Positions 14,200 to 22,417 of a DNA stretch of 42,157 bases are shown here, one piece after another (position 1 is the first letter of the stretch; every line of letters starts with the position of its first letter). The stretch spans positions 1 to 42,157 of the forward strand of contig CAMWMZ010000008.1 in the NCBI GenBank assembly GCA_947175485.1, given 5' to 3'. The position numbers were made by a program, and so were the translations under genes. Below the pieces are notes generated by a model that worked only from the letters and a program-made list of their open reading frames with translations, made no database searches and had not been told where the DNA came from. Source of the stretch: an uncultured Clostridia bacterium. GTDB lineage: Bacteria; Bacillota; Clostridia; Christensenellales; Borkfalkiaceae.

Positions 14200-17100
14200 T
14201 TATTTATTGTCTTTCCAGTAGCAACAGTCTTTATACTTTTTGCCGCTTCCGCAGGGGCAGGGGTCGTTTCTGCCGACTTTTGCGGATTTGGGAGCTGTTT
14301 TGGGAATTTGCTTACCGCCGATATTCGCCGCCAAATCCTTGGGGGCTTCGGGAGCGTCGCCGATAACGGGTCCGCTTTGAGTATTTGCCGCGGAAGCCGT
14401 AACCGCCGCCGAGGGAGTTAAGCCGTTTGCCTGCTTTTCTTCCGATTGCTGTTCGGGCTGTGCCGCGTTACGAGCCGCCTCTTCCTGTTCTTTTATTTTC
14501 TGTTGCATAATTTCGCGCGCTCTTGCGGCGATTGCGGGGTTCACGGGCGAGGGTGCGCCGTTCTGCACGCGCACTATGCGGCCTTTCAAGAGGCGGGAAA
14601 TGGTTGTAGTCTGGATACGGTTAATCATTTCGTCGAACATCTCGTAACCCTCTTGCTTGTAAGCGATTACGGGGTCTTGCTGAGCGTATCCGCGCAAGCC
14701 TATACCCTTGCGGAGCTGGTCCATTGCGTCGATATGGTCAATCCAGTTTTTATCTACGCTGCGCAAAAGCTCGTTGCGTTCAACCTGATGGTAATCTACT
14801 TGCCCGTCGGTCATTTCCGCAATATTTAAAATCTTTTGTTCGTAAGCCTTTATTACTTCTTTGGAAATCTTTTTGATAGCGTAATCGTAATCCCACTTTT
14901 CAAGCATTTCACGCGTGATAACGAATGTGCATTCGTCGGGATATACCTTTTGCTGTAACGCTTCGTTCAAAGCGTTTTCATCCCACTTTTCGGGCATGGC
15001 GTCGGTGTTAACAGCCTCCGCAACGACCTTTTCGATATAGTCGGGGATATATTTGAGCATCTGCTCGTGAACGTCGGCGCCGCGGAGAACGTTGAGCCTT
15101 TCTCCGTACATCGTTTTACGCTGTTCGTTCATAACCTCGTCGTATTGCAGGGTGTGCTTTCTTATTCCGAAGTTTCTGCCCTCTATAGCCTTTTGCGCGT
15201 TTTCTATACTGCGCGTAAGCATTTTGGATTGCAGGCACTGGTCCTCGTCGATTTTGAATACGGAATAAAGCTGCTTCATTCTTTCGCCGCCGAACCTTTT
15301 TGCAAGGTCGTCTTCAAGCGAAATGAAGAATACGGAAGCGCCCGGGTCGCCCTGACGTCCGCTTCGTCCGCGGAGCTGGTTGTCTATACGGCGGCTTTCA
15401 TGCCTTTCCGTACCTAAAATGCAAAGCCCGCCCGCCGCGATAACTTCCTTCTTTTCCGCGTCCGTTTCCTTTTTATAGCCCGCATAAAGCTCGGCGTATC
15501 TGTCGCGCGCGGTCTGTTCTTCGGGGGTGAATTCCCTGTCTGCATAGGAGATAGCCACTTCAACCATTTCATGGTCGTAGCCCTCTTCGCGCATGCGTTT
15601 TTTAGCAAGGTATTCGGGATTGCCGCCGAGGAGAATATCCGTTCCGCGGCCCGCCATGTTGGTTGCAATTGTAACTGCGTTGAGCCTGCCCGCCTGCGCT
15701 ACTATTTCAGCCTCCCGTTCGTGGTTTTTTGCGTTGAGTATATTGTGTTTTACGCCGTTTCTTCTTAAAAGCCTTGAAATTTCTTCCGACTTTTCAACGG
15801 TGATAGTACCGATAAGAATGGGCTGGCCTTTTGCGTGACGCTCCACTACCTCGTTAACGATGGCGCGCTTTTTGCCCTCTACCGTGGAATAAATCATATC
15901 CGCGTAGTCTATTCTTTGAACGGGTCTGTTGGTGGGAATAGGCACTACGTCGAGAGAGTAAATAGTTCTGAACTCGTCCTCTTCGGTCATAGCCGTACCC
16001 GTCATGCCCGCAAGCTTTTTATAAAGGCGGAAATAGTTCTGGAAGGTTACGGTTGCGTGGGTTTTGTTTTCTTCCTTTACCTTGACCTTTTCTTTTGCTT
16101 CGATTGCCTGATGCAAGCCGTCGGAATATCTTCTGCCGTTTAAAACGCGCCCCGTGAATTCGTCTACGATTAAAATTTCGCCGTCGGGGGAAACGATGTA
16201 TTCTTCGCCGTTATGGAACAGCTCGTGCGCTTTAAGCGCCTGCTGTATATGGTGGTTTAAATCCGCGTTTTCGATATCGCCGAGGTTTTTGATATTGAAA
16301 AATCTTTCCGCCTTTTCCGCGCCCTTTTCGGTTATGGTTACGGTTTTATCCTTGCGGTCGATTATATAGTCCCAGTTTTCCATTTCTTCGAGGACCTTTT
16401 CAAGCCTTTCCTGAGCGGCTTTATCCTCTTCGGAGAGCTCCTTTTTCTTTTTTGACGGAGCGTGCTTTTCCGCGTCTTTTTTATCGTCGTCGAAGCCGCC
16501 TTTGAGGGTGCGGACGAATTTATCCACGTCTTCGTAAAGCTTGGAGCTTTCCCCGCCTCTGCCGGAGATAATGAGGGGCGTTCTCGCCTCGTCGATTAAG
16601 ATACTGTCCACCTCGTCGATAATGCAATAGTTAAGCTCGCGCTGAACCATTGCGGGAATGGAGGTTTTGAGGTTGTCTCTGAGGTAATCGAAGCCGAGCT
16701 CGTTGTTGGTTGCGTAAATTATATCGCACTTATAGGACTTTTGCTTTTCCGCGTCGTCCATACCCGGAACGACGACGCCGACGGTAAGCCCCATGAATTT
16801 ATGAACCTTACCCATCCATTCCGCGTCGCGCTTTGCAAGGTAATCGTTGACGGTGACTATGTGCACGCCCTTGCCCGTGAGCGCGTTTAAATATGCGGGC
16901 AAAGTGGAAACGAGGGTTTTGCCTTCACCCGTTTTCATTTCGGCGATACGGCCCTGATGCAGACATATGCCGCCGACAATCTGAACGTGGAAATGCTTCA
17001 TTCCCAAAACGCGCCAGCTTGCCTCGCGGAAAGCCGCGAACGCGTCGAACATAATATCGTCGAGAGTTTCCCCCGCGGCGAGCCTGTCCTTTAAAATCTG

Positions 17101-17235
17101 AGTTTGGCTTTTCAGCTCTTTATCGTCCATTGCGGAATACTTTGCGTCGAGAGCTTCGACTTTATCTGCAAGTTTATTTAACTTTTTAAGCGCGCTTCTC
17201 GAATCCGAGCCGAGAATAAACTTTATAAGTCCCAT
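14200..17235 (-). CDS. secA: Preprotein translocase ATPase SecA
   Basis: 1011 residues. SecA drives export of unfolded preproteins through SecYEG using ATP. Walker A is MKTGEGKT (100-107), followed by VTVNDYLAKRDAEWMG and the DEAD-type box IIDEVDSILIDEARTP. The preprotein-binding region has a lysine/acid-rich insertion (around residues 245-275), and the second motor domain has GRSGRQGDPG. An Ala/Gln-rich linker leads to a zinc-binding SEC-C tail (NDPCPCGSGKKYKDCC). AAGGAT precedes the ATG. Its own strong promoter lies immediately upstream, and prfB follows. Full length with all expected parts. Confidence 0.97.
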   Translation of the reverse strand: MGLIKFILGSDSRSALKKLNKLADKVEALDAKYSAMDDKELKSQTQILKDRLAAGETLDDIMFDAFAAFREASWRVLGMKHFHVQIVGGICLHQGRIAEMKTGEGKTLVSTLPAYLNALTGKGVHIVTVNDYLAKRDAEWMGKVHKFMGLTVGVVVPGMDDAEKQKSYKCDIIYATNNELGFDYLRDNLKTSIPAMVQRELNYCIIDEVDSILIDEARTPLIISGRGGESSKLYEDVDKFVRTLKGGFDDDKKDAEKHAPSKKKKELSEEDKAAQERLEKVLEEMENWDYIIDRKDKTVTITEKGAEKAERFFNIKNLGDIENADLNHHIQQALKAHELFHNGEEYIVSPDGEILIVDEFTGRVLNGRRYSDGLHQAIEAKEKVKVKEENKTHATVTFQNYFRLYKKLAGMTGTAMTEEDEFRTIYSLDVVPIPTNRPVQRIDYADMIYSTVEGKKRAIVNEVVERHAKGQPILIGTITVEKSEEISRLLRRNGVKHNILNAKNHEREAEIVAQAGRLNAVTIATNMAGRGTDILLGGNPEYLAKKRMREEGYDHEMVEVAISYADREFTPEEQTARDRYAELYAGYKKETDAEKKEVIAAGGLCILGTERHESRRIDNQLRGRSGRQGDPGASVFFISLEDDLAKRFGGERMKQLYSVFKIDEDQCLQSKMLTRSIENAQKAIEGRNFGIRKHTLQYDEVMNEQRKTMYGERLNVLRGADVHEQMLKYIPDYIEKVVAEAVNTDAMPEKWDENALNEALQQKVYPDECTFVITREMLEKWDYDYAIKKISKEVIKAYEQKILNIAEMTDGQVDYHQVERNELLRSVDKNWIDHIDAMDQLRKGIGLRGYAQQDPVIAYKQEGYEMFDEMINRIQTTTISRLLKGRIVRVQNGAPSPVNPAIAARAREIMQQKIKEQEEAARNAAQPEQQSEEKQANGLTPSAAVTASAANTQSGPVIGDAPEAPKDLAANIGGKQIPKTAPKSAKVGRNDPCPCGSGKKYKDCCYWKDNK

Positions 17236-17268
17236 AGTTTAATCCTTATTATAAAAATATCTTTTTTT

Positions 17269-17297
17269 ATTGTACTATAAAACGGAAGTTATGTAAA
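17269..17297 (-). promoter_or_regulatory. Promoter of secA
   Basis: TTTACA (17292-17297), 17-nt spacer and TACAAT (17269-17274) on the minus strand, about 35 nt before the secA ATG. Confidence 0.75.
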
Positions 17298-17360
17298 ATT
17301 TTTTTCAAAGAATTTACAATATTTTCCTCATAATTATTTATAAACGCTTTTTTCCGTTAT

Positions 17361-17385
17361 AAAACCCCCGAAACGTGTTCGGGGG
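17361..17385 (-). terminator. Terminator of the immunity-like gene
   Basis: An 8-bp stem (17365-17372 with 17378-17385) with a 5-nt loop, followed on the minus strand by TTTTAT. It separates the 17403-17807 gene from the secA promoter. Confidence 0.85.
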
Positions 17386-17402
17386 CGTAAATAAAAGAGT
17401 AT

Positions 17403-17807
17403 TTAAAAATCGTTTTCGAAATCTATGTCGTATAAATCAATCCATTCGACACAATCCGAGAATTTTTTATTTTTGACGTATTCGGTTATGATTTTATAAG
17501 CCGTTTCGCGGTCAACGTAAGCGCACTGAGGCACAACCATAGGCTCGCCGCCCACATCATGTTCAACGGTTTCCGTGCTTCCGTTTTCGTCATAGGGAAC
17601 AAGGTAATCAGGGTGGCGCATAATGAAGAAGCCGTAAGGTTCGTCATAGAAAAATAAGAGCGATTCGTCACAACCTTCAACTTCTATAGAGGAATCGCCG
17701 CTTCCCTGCTGCCAAAAATCCCCGCCCTTATTGAAAATTATGTCCTTAATAAACTCCCCGTCGGGATTTTCAACCATGTCGCCGTCAGGTCCGTAAAATG
17801 TAACCAT
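17403..17807 (-). CDS. Small acidic cytosolic protein, possibly Imm1-like
   Basis: 134 residues, very acidic, with no signal peptide or membrane segment. The layout (a Gly/Asp-rich beta region with FFYDEPYGFFIMRH, then VPQCAYVDRETAYKIITEY and a helix ending in DCVEWIDLYDI) resembles Imm1-type immunity proteins, but I cannot confirm the family by eye. The start at 17807 is set by AAAGGAG 6 nt upstream; a longer frame would begin 12 residues earlier without one. It has its own promoter with an inverted repeat and its own terminator. No toxin gene lies nearby, so if it is an immunity protein it is an orphan. Function is otherwise unknown. Confidence 0.65.
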   Translation of the reverse strand: MVTFYGPDGDMVENPDGEFIKDIIFNKGGDFWQQGSGDSSIEVEGCDESLLFFYDEPYGFFIMRHPDYLVPYDENGSTETVEHDVGGEPMVVPQCAYVDRETAYKIITEYVKNKKFSDCVEWIDLYDIDFENDF

Positions 17808-17847
17808 TTTTATCTCCTTTATATAAAGCATTATTGATAACAACTTA

Positions 17848-17875
17848 ATTTTAACACGTTTGGGTTAAAAGTCAA
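17848..17875 (-). promoter_or_regulatory. Promoter with inverted repeat in the spacer
   Basis: TTGACT (17870-17875), 16-nt spacer, TAAAAT (17848-17853) on the minus strand. TTTTAAC (17849-17855) and GTTAAAA (17864-17870) form a perfect 7-8-7 inverted repeat linking the two promoter boxes, a candidate repressor site. Confidence 0.6.
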
Positions 17876-17964
17876 CAATTTTGTATTAATAATAAGTCAA
17901 ATGTTGTTATTAAAGAAAATCCGCAAACAAGGAATACAACGATTCAAGCCAAACTCAAGCAGCA

Positions 17965-19680
17965 TTAAACGTTGATATCGGTGAAAGCGAATTTTTCCAC
18001 GTCGAAAAGCCCCGCGTCCGTTACCTTTAATTTGGGGATAACCGCAAGCGAAAGGAATGCGAGCGACATAAACGCTTCATATTCGCGCCTGACGCCCATA
18101 GAGTGCGCCTTTTCAATCAGCGCGCGGCTGTCGCGTTGCAAGCCCTCCGCATCGCGGGAGGACATTAACCCCGCAATATCAAGCGTTAACGAGTGTATTT
18201 CCCCGCTCTTTTTATCGACGATAACCATACCGCCGCCTATCTCTTTGAGGCGGTTAGCCGCCTTTGCCATGCTTTCGTTATCGTCGCCCATAAGGATTAT
18301 ATTGTGGGAATCGTGTGCGATTGTTATGCCGAGCGCGCCGCCCTTAAAGCCGTAGCCCTTAAACAGAGCGCGCCCGATATTGCCCGTCATTTTATGGCGC
18401 TCTACAACGTTGAGCTTCAACAAATCCGTGCCGCCGAGAACTACGTCGCCGTTTTTGCTTTCCACTTCGACTATTTCACAACCGGTGACGACCCCGCCCG
18501 GCTCTATGGTCATTGCTTTTGCTTTTTTGCCTTTTAATTCAAGCACGAAGTCTTCCGCTTTCATTTCGCGCAGGTGCACGGTGTTTAAAACGTTTGCGGG
18601 CAGATAGCGTTTGGAGGTATCGAAAAGGGGTTTGCCGTGTTTTGCGACGAGCTTTCCGCTTTTTACGACGTATTGCGCGTTGAAGTTTTTCATATCGTCA
18701 ACGGCAACAAGGTCGGCAAGATAGAACGGCGCGATTGCGCCCCTCCATTTAAGCCCGTAGCACTCCGCACAGTTTAAAGTGGCGCATATTACCGCGTCAA
18801 TCGGGTCTATGCCGTAGACTTGAACGAGCTTTCTCAATGCGTCGTCGAGGTGCCCCTTTTCCTTTAAGTCGGCGGCGTGCCTGTCGTCGGTGCACAAAAT
18901 AAAGCGGCGCATATTCTGCTTTGTGATATACTTTGCGTTGCCGAGGTTCTGCGTTGACGAGCCGTGGCGGATATGCACGTATACGCCCTTTGAAATCTTT
19001 TCTTCTATTTCTTCTTTTGTTACGCATTCGTGGTCGGTTGATATACCGCCGCAAAGGTATGCGTTTAATTCGTATCCGCTGATTGCGGGCGCGTGCCCGT
19101 CTATTACCTTACCGACAGCGTGGGCGCTTTCAAGCTTTTGCATAACGTCGGGATCACAATAAACCACCCCGGGATAATTCATAAATTCGCCCAGACCGAA
19201 AATATAATCGTTTTTGATATGCTTTTGAGTATCTTTTCCGTTGAGGATTGCGCCGCTCGTTTCAAAAGGCGTTGCGGGAACGCATGAAGGCAATTGAATT
19301 TTTACATCCAAAGGCACGCTTTCAGAAGCTTTTGCGATATATTCGCAGCCCGCCATTCCGCAGACGTTGGTTATTTCGTGCGGGTCGGCGATTATCGTAG
19401 TAGTGCCGCGGGGAACGATTAAAGAGGCGAACTCCTCAGGGGAAAGCTGAGAGCTTTCGATATGGACGTGTCCGTCTATATACGAGGGCAAAACGGTCAA
19501 GCCCGTGCAGTCTATTTCCTGCTCGCCTATGTATTCCCCTACGCCGACGATTTTTTCGCCTGCGATTGCTATATCGCCCTTTTTAAGCGTTGCGGTAAAA
19601 ACGTCCAGATAGGTTGCGTTTTTTAAAACCAAATCGCTTTTATTTTCCCGCCTTGCGGCTTTTACGTACTTTTCAAGCAT
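17965..19680 (-). CDS. ade: Adenine deaminase
   Basis: 571 residues, a metal-dependent amidohydrolase that converts adenine to hypoxanthine and ammonia in purine salvage. Metal ligands are visible as HVHIES (His71, His73) and ADPHEITNV (His101), with CTDDRHAADL further on and DSHNI in the C-terminal domain typical of AdeC-type enzymes. The start at 19680 is fixed by GGAGAA; a longer frame runs 19 residues upstream into the promoter. The promoter (TTGAAA-17-TATAAT) is embedded in the terminator hairpin of the upstream gene. A purine permease lies one gene upstream, which supports a purine role. Confidence 0.93.
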   Translation of the reverse strand: MLEKYVKAARRENKSDLVLKNATYLDVFTATLKKGDIAIAGEKIVGVGEYIGEQEIDCTGLTVLPSYIDGHVHIESSQLSPEEFASLIVPRGTTTIIADPHEITNVCGMAGCEYIAKASESVPLDVKIQLPSCVPATPFETSGAILNGKDTQKHIKNDYIFGLGEFMNYPGVVYCDPDVMQKLESAHAVGKVIDGHAPAISGYELNAYLCGGISTDHECVTKEEIEEKISKGVYVHIRHGSSTQNLGNAKYITKQNMRRFILCTDDRHAADLKEKGHLDDALRKLVQVYGIDPIDAVICATLNCAECYGLKWRGAIAPFYLADLVAVDDMKNFNAQYVVKSGKLVAKHGKPLFDTSKRYLPANVLNTVHLREMKAEDFVLELKGKKAKAMTIEPGGVVTGCEIVEVESKNGDVVLGGTDLLKLNVVERHKMTGNIGRALFKGYGFKGGALGITIAHDSHNIILMGDDNESMAKAANRLKEIGGGMVIVDKKSGEIHSLTLDIAGLMSSRDAEGLQRDSRALIEKAHSMGVRREYEAFMSLAFLSLAVIPKLKVTDAGLFDVEKFAFTDINV

Positions 19681-19708
19681 AATTTTCTCCGATAAGTTAC
19701 TTTGCTTA

Positions 19709-19737
19709 ATTATAACACGGCGCGCCCGCTTTTTCAA
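19709..19737 (-). promoter_or_regulatory. Promoter of ade, inside a hairpin
   Basis: On the minus strand TTGAAA (19732-19737), 17-nt spacer and a perfect TATAAT (19709-19714). The -35 starts in the loop of the hairpin at 19717-19750 and the spacer is its 3' arm. Confidence 0.75.
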
Positions 19738-19750
19738 GCGGGCGCGCCGT
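19717..19750 (-). terminator. 15-bp hairpin after the XRE regulator gene
   Basis: A perfect 15-bp GC-rich stem (19717-19731 with 19736-19750) and 4-nt loop, 17 nt past the end of the XRE gene. The following tail (GTTATAATT) is a poor U-tract but doubles as the -10 box of ade. Confidence 0.7.
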
Positions 19751-19767
19751 TATTATTTGCTTTAACG

Positions 19768-20475
19768 TTACTTTTTGCCTTTAAAAATATCACAGATTGC
19801 GCCGACGGCAAAGCACGCTACCGCGCCGACGACGATTATTATCCATAGAGGGTGCCAAAGCCCGGTACAAAAGGCGGAAACAAGATACGCTATTACGCAA
19901 GAAAGTATGATTATACCGCATATACTGCCGGCGTAGGGGTTTTCTCCGCGGGCTTTTCTTTTTTCACGTTTTGCCCGATTGAACAAATCGCCCGCGCAGC
20001 CGATAATCCCAGCCGCAAGCGCGCAGACGGGTATTATCAACCAGTGGGTACCCCACAAACCGAGAAGCGCTCCGAGAAAAATATATAACGTTATACCGCC
20101 GAAAACCACCGCGGCGCAAACCGCGCCAACTACCTTTTCCGCAAGGGTTTTATTTTCTTCTTCGTCTTTTCCGCGCATGAATATATGGTTTTTTATTTCA
20201 TCCACATATATACCGCCGTTTTTTTCCGCGGCGCAGGCTTCGCCGTTTTGCGGCTGCCCGCCCGATTGTTCGGCGCGTGTGCCGCTTAAAAGCTCGTCTA
20301 CGGAAACGTTGAATATGCGCGATATAGGCAATAAAAGCGAGGTTTCGGGCATGGCTTCGCCCGTTTCCCATTTGGAAACGGCTTTGTTGGTTACCCCCAA
20401 AGCTTCGGCAAGCTCTGCCTGCGTCATACCCTTTTCTTTGCGCAGCTGATATAAAAATTCTCCGAAAGTATTCAT
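19768..20475 (-). CDS. XRE-family regulator with C-terminal membrane domain
   Basis: 235 residues. Residues 1-65 are a Cro/CI-type helix-turn-helix (LRKEKGMTQAELAEALGVTN, then KAVSKWETGEAMPETS). After a linker, about residues 110-230 hold four or so hydrophobic segments rich in Gly, Ala and Ile, separated by a basic loop (NRAKREKRKARGENP). The protein is probably a membrane-tethered DNA-binding protein. TAAGGAG precedes the ATG. It lies between adenine deaminase and the purine permease, but each has its own promoter, so control of purine genes is only a guess. An inverted repeat just upstream of its promoter suggests autoregulation. Confidence 0.87.
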   Translation of the reverse strand: MNTFGEFLYQLRKEKGMTQAELAEALGVTNKAVSKWETGEAMPETSLLLPISRIFNVSVDELLSGTRAEQSGGQPQNGEACAAEKNGGIYVDEIKNHIFMRGKDEEENKTLAEKVVGAVCAAVVFGGITLYIFLGALLGLWGTHWLIIPVCALAAGIIGCAGDLFNRAKREKRKARGENPYAGSICGIIILSCVIAYLVSAFCTGLWHPLWIIIVVGAVACFAVGAICDIFKGKK

Positions 20476-20496
20476 TTTGTTTCTCCTTACGGTTTG

Positions 20497-20562
20497 ATTT
20501 TAACCTATATGAACGCAATTCGCAATAGAATACTGTCGAATTTTAGTAGAATAAAGTATTCT
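20497..20562 (-). promoter_or_regulatory. XRE gene promoter plus upstream inverted repeat
   Basis: TTGCGA (20520-20525), 17-nt spacer and TAAAAT (20497-20502) on the minus strand. Directly upstream, AGAATACT (20527-20534) and AGTATTCT (20555-20562) form an 8-bp inverted repeat, the latter overlapping a tighter AGAATA-3-TATTCT palindrome (20548-20562). A site for the encoded regulator is likely but unproven. Confidence 0.55.
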
Positions 20563-20617
20563 GCGGCGGGAATAAGGCTGAAATATAATTAAAATCGCGG
20601 GATAAGCGGGAACAGAA

Positions 20618-20646
20618 AAAGCCGCCGCTTTTAAAGCGGCGGCTTT
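20618..20646 (-). terminator. Terminator of the purine permease gene
   Basis: A 14-bp symmetrical stem (20618-20631 with 20633-20646), with T residues after it on the minus strand, shortly after the permease stop codon. Confidence 0.88.
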
Positions 20647-20664
20647 GAAACCGTTATTCAGTTA

Positions 20665-22248
20665 TCAGGTAAGTATAAACGTTGCAAGGAACAATACGCC
20701 GATAACCCACGTTGCTACGCTTATTTCCTTTACTTTGCCGGTGCAAAGCTTAACGAGGATATAAGCTATGATACCGATACCGATACCGTGGGAGATGCTG
20801 TATCCGAGCACCATCGTTACGAACGTGAGGAACGCCACGATAGCTTCGCCCGCGTCTTCCCATTTAACCTTGGTTACGGAAGTCATCATAAGAACGCCGA
20901 CCCAGATAAGCGCGGTTGCCGTTGCAGCCGAGGGAACGAGCTGAGCTATGGGGCTTAAGAACATTGCGATAAGGAAGCAGGTTGCCGTAACGAGCGCGGT
21001 AAAGCCCGTTTTTCCGCCTGCGGCAACGCCGGAGGACGCTTCTACAAACGTAGTAACCGTGGAAGTACCTGCTATAGAGCCCGCGCAAGTTGCGATTGCG
21101 TCGGAAAGCATCATTCTGTTCATGCGGATGGGCACTCCGTTTTCATCGAGGAGGTTGCCCTTTGAGCACGCGCCGTAGAGAGTGCCTATGGTATCGAACA
21201 TATCAATCATGCAAAGCGAAAGCGCTGTGGTGATAAGAAGAACGACAAGCGTGCCCGCGTTATTGCCTTCTATGCCGAAGTATGCGGCGAAGTTGAAGCC
21301 TTCGTAGAATACTTTGCCTGCGGAATCTTTACCCCAAGCGGCAAAAGCGTCGAAAGGATTGGATATGGAGATACCCTCGAAAATGGCTTTGCAGCCCTCG
21401 CTGCCCGCCGCGTAACCGATACCCGCGAGGATATAGTAAACAACAGCCGAGCCTAAAATTCCCCAAAGGATTGCGCCCTTTACGTTCTTTTTGGAAAGGA
21501 TTGCGATTGCGATTACGCCGAGAAGCGCAACCAACGCGGGGAGCATACCGCCGATTGAACCGGAAGCCGTAACAAATGCGAAGAGGTTGTTTTTGTTGAG
21601 CACGTTGAACGAAACGAAGGTTACGAGCGTGCTGCCGTTATCTACCACGATACCCGCGTTCTGCATACCGATAAACGCGATAAACAGACCTATACCTACG
21701 GGAATTGCATGCCTTACGCCCGCGGGGATTGCCGCAAATATCTTTTGCCTTAATCCGGTTGCGGTTAAAATAAGGAATATTACGCCGTCTAAAAGAGTGA
21801 ATACCATGCAGTTTGCATAAGTAAGCCCCGTTCCGCCGAGCACAAGCGTATAGACTATAAACGCGTTAACGCCCATACCCGAAGCCTGCGCCAAAGGCAT
21901 TTTTGCAAGGAAAGCCATTAAAAGCGTACCCGCGATTGCGCCGATAGCCGTTGCTATGTACGCCGCGCCGTAAGGGTTTGAACCGCCGATTACGAACTGG
22001 AACATACCCGCGTTTACCATGAGAATGTAAACCATTGCCATAAACGTGGTTAAGCCCGCAACGATTTCGGTTCTGTATCTTGAACCGCTCTTGGTTATGC
22101 CGAAATAGTTATCGACCTTGCCCAAGAAGCCTTTATGGGGGCTTTGCTGTTCCGCAACCGCCGTATTTTCCGCCGCGGGAGCTTCCGCGGGTGTTTCGGG
22201 CTGCACTTCGGTTTCGGGAACTACTTCTTCTTTCGTTTCTTCACTCAT
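20665..22248 (-). CDS. Purine (hypoxanthine/guanine/adenine) permease, AzgA type
   Basis: 527 residues, a nucleobase transporter of the AzgA/PbuG branch of the NCS2 superfamily, with some 12 membrane segments from about residue 60 on. Family signatures include TEIVAGLTTFMAMVYILMVN, ASGMGVNAFIVYTLV, DMFDTIGTLYGACSKG and GSIAGTSTVTTFVEASSGVAAG. The N-terminal 45 residues are a Pro/Ala/Glu-rich tail not needed for transport in homologues. The start at 22248 has GGAGG at an 8-nt spacing; an in-frame TTG 5 codons upstream overlaps that site. The leader has two perfect hairpins but no purine riboswitch. Exact base specificity cannot be read. Confidence 0.92.
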   Translation of the reverse strand: MSEETKEEVVPETEVQPETPAEAPAAENTAVAEQQSPHKGFLGKVDNYFGITKSGSRYRTEIVAGLTTFMAMVYILMVNAGMFQFVIGGSNPYGAAYIATAIGAIAGTLLMAFLAKMPLAQASGMGVNAFIVYTLVLGGTGLTYANCMVFTLLDGVIFLILTATGLRQKIFAAIPAGVRHAIPVGIGLFIAFIGMQNAGIVVDNGSTLVTFVSFNVLNKNNLFAFVTASGSIGGMLPALVALLGVIAIAILSKKNVKGAILWGILGSAVVYYILAGIGYAAGSEGCKAIFEGISISNPFDAFAAWGKDSAGKVFYEGFNFAAYFGIEGNNAGTLVVLLITTALSLCMIDMFDTIGTLYGACSKGNLLDENGVPIRMNRMMLSDAIATCAGSIAGTSTVTTFVEASSGVAAGGKTGFTALVTATCFLIAMFLSPIAQLVPSAATATALIWVGVLMMTSVTKVKWEDAGEAIVAFLTFVTMVLGYSISHGIGIGIIAYILVKLCTGKVKEISVATWVIGVLFLATFILT

Positions 22249-22286
22249 TAAAGTGACCTCCAAAAATATTTTCTTTTAAGCGGACG

Positions 22287-22324
22287 CTTGCTTTCATGAA
22301 AGCAAGAAGCCCCCACGGGGGCTT
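22287..22324 (-). promoter_or_regulatory. Twin hairpins in the permease leader
   Basis: Two abutting perfect hairpins in the 5' leader: an 8-bp stem with AAGCCCCC/GGGGGCTT (22307-22324) and an 8-bp stem with CTTGCTTT/AAAGCAAG around CATG (22287-22306). They lie between the promoter and the ribosome binding site. Role unknown; termination, mRNA stability or protein binding are possible. Confidence 0.6.
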
Positions 22325-22343
22325 TGTTCACTCAGTTTTCACT

Positions 22344-22372
22344 ATTATAACACAAAAGAAAAAATTCGGCAA
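22344..22372 (-). promoter_or_regulatory. Promoter of the purine permease gene
   Basis: TTGCCG (22367-22372), 17-nt spacer and perfect TATAAT (22344-22349) on the minus strand, giving a 5' leader of roughly 90 nt. Confidence 0.72.
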
Positions 22373-22417
22373 TCGTTTGAAACGTGATTGTCGAATTTTG
22401 TCGTATTATTTAAAGCG

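Noticed and set aside
22249-22372. Purine riboswitch ahead of the permease
   Set aside because: The conserved three-way junction sequences are absent; only two simple hairpins are present.
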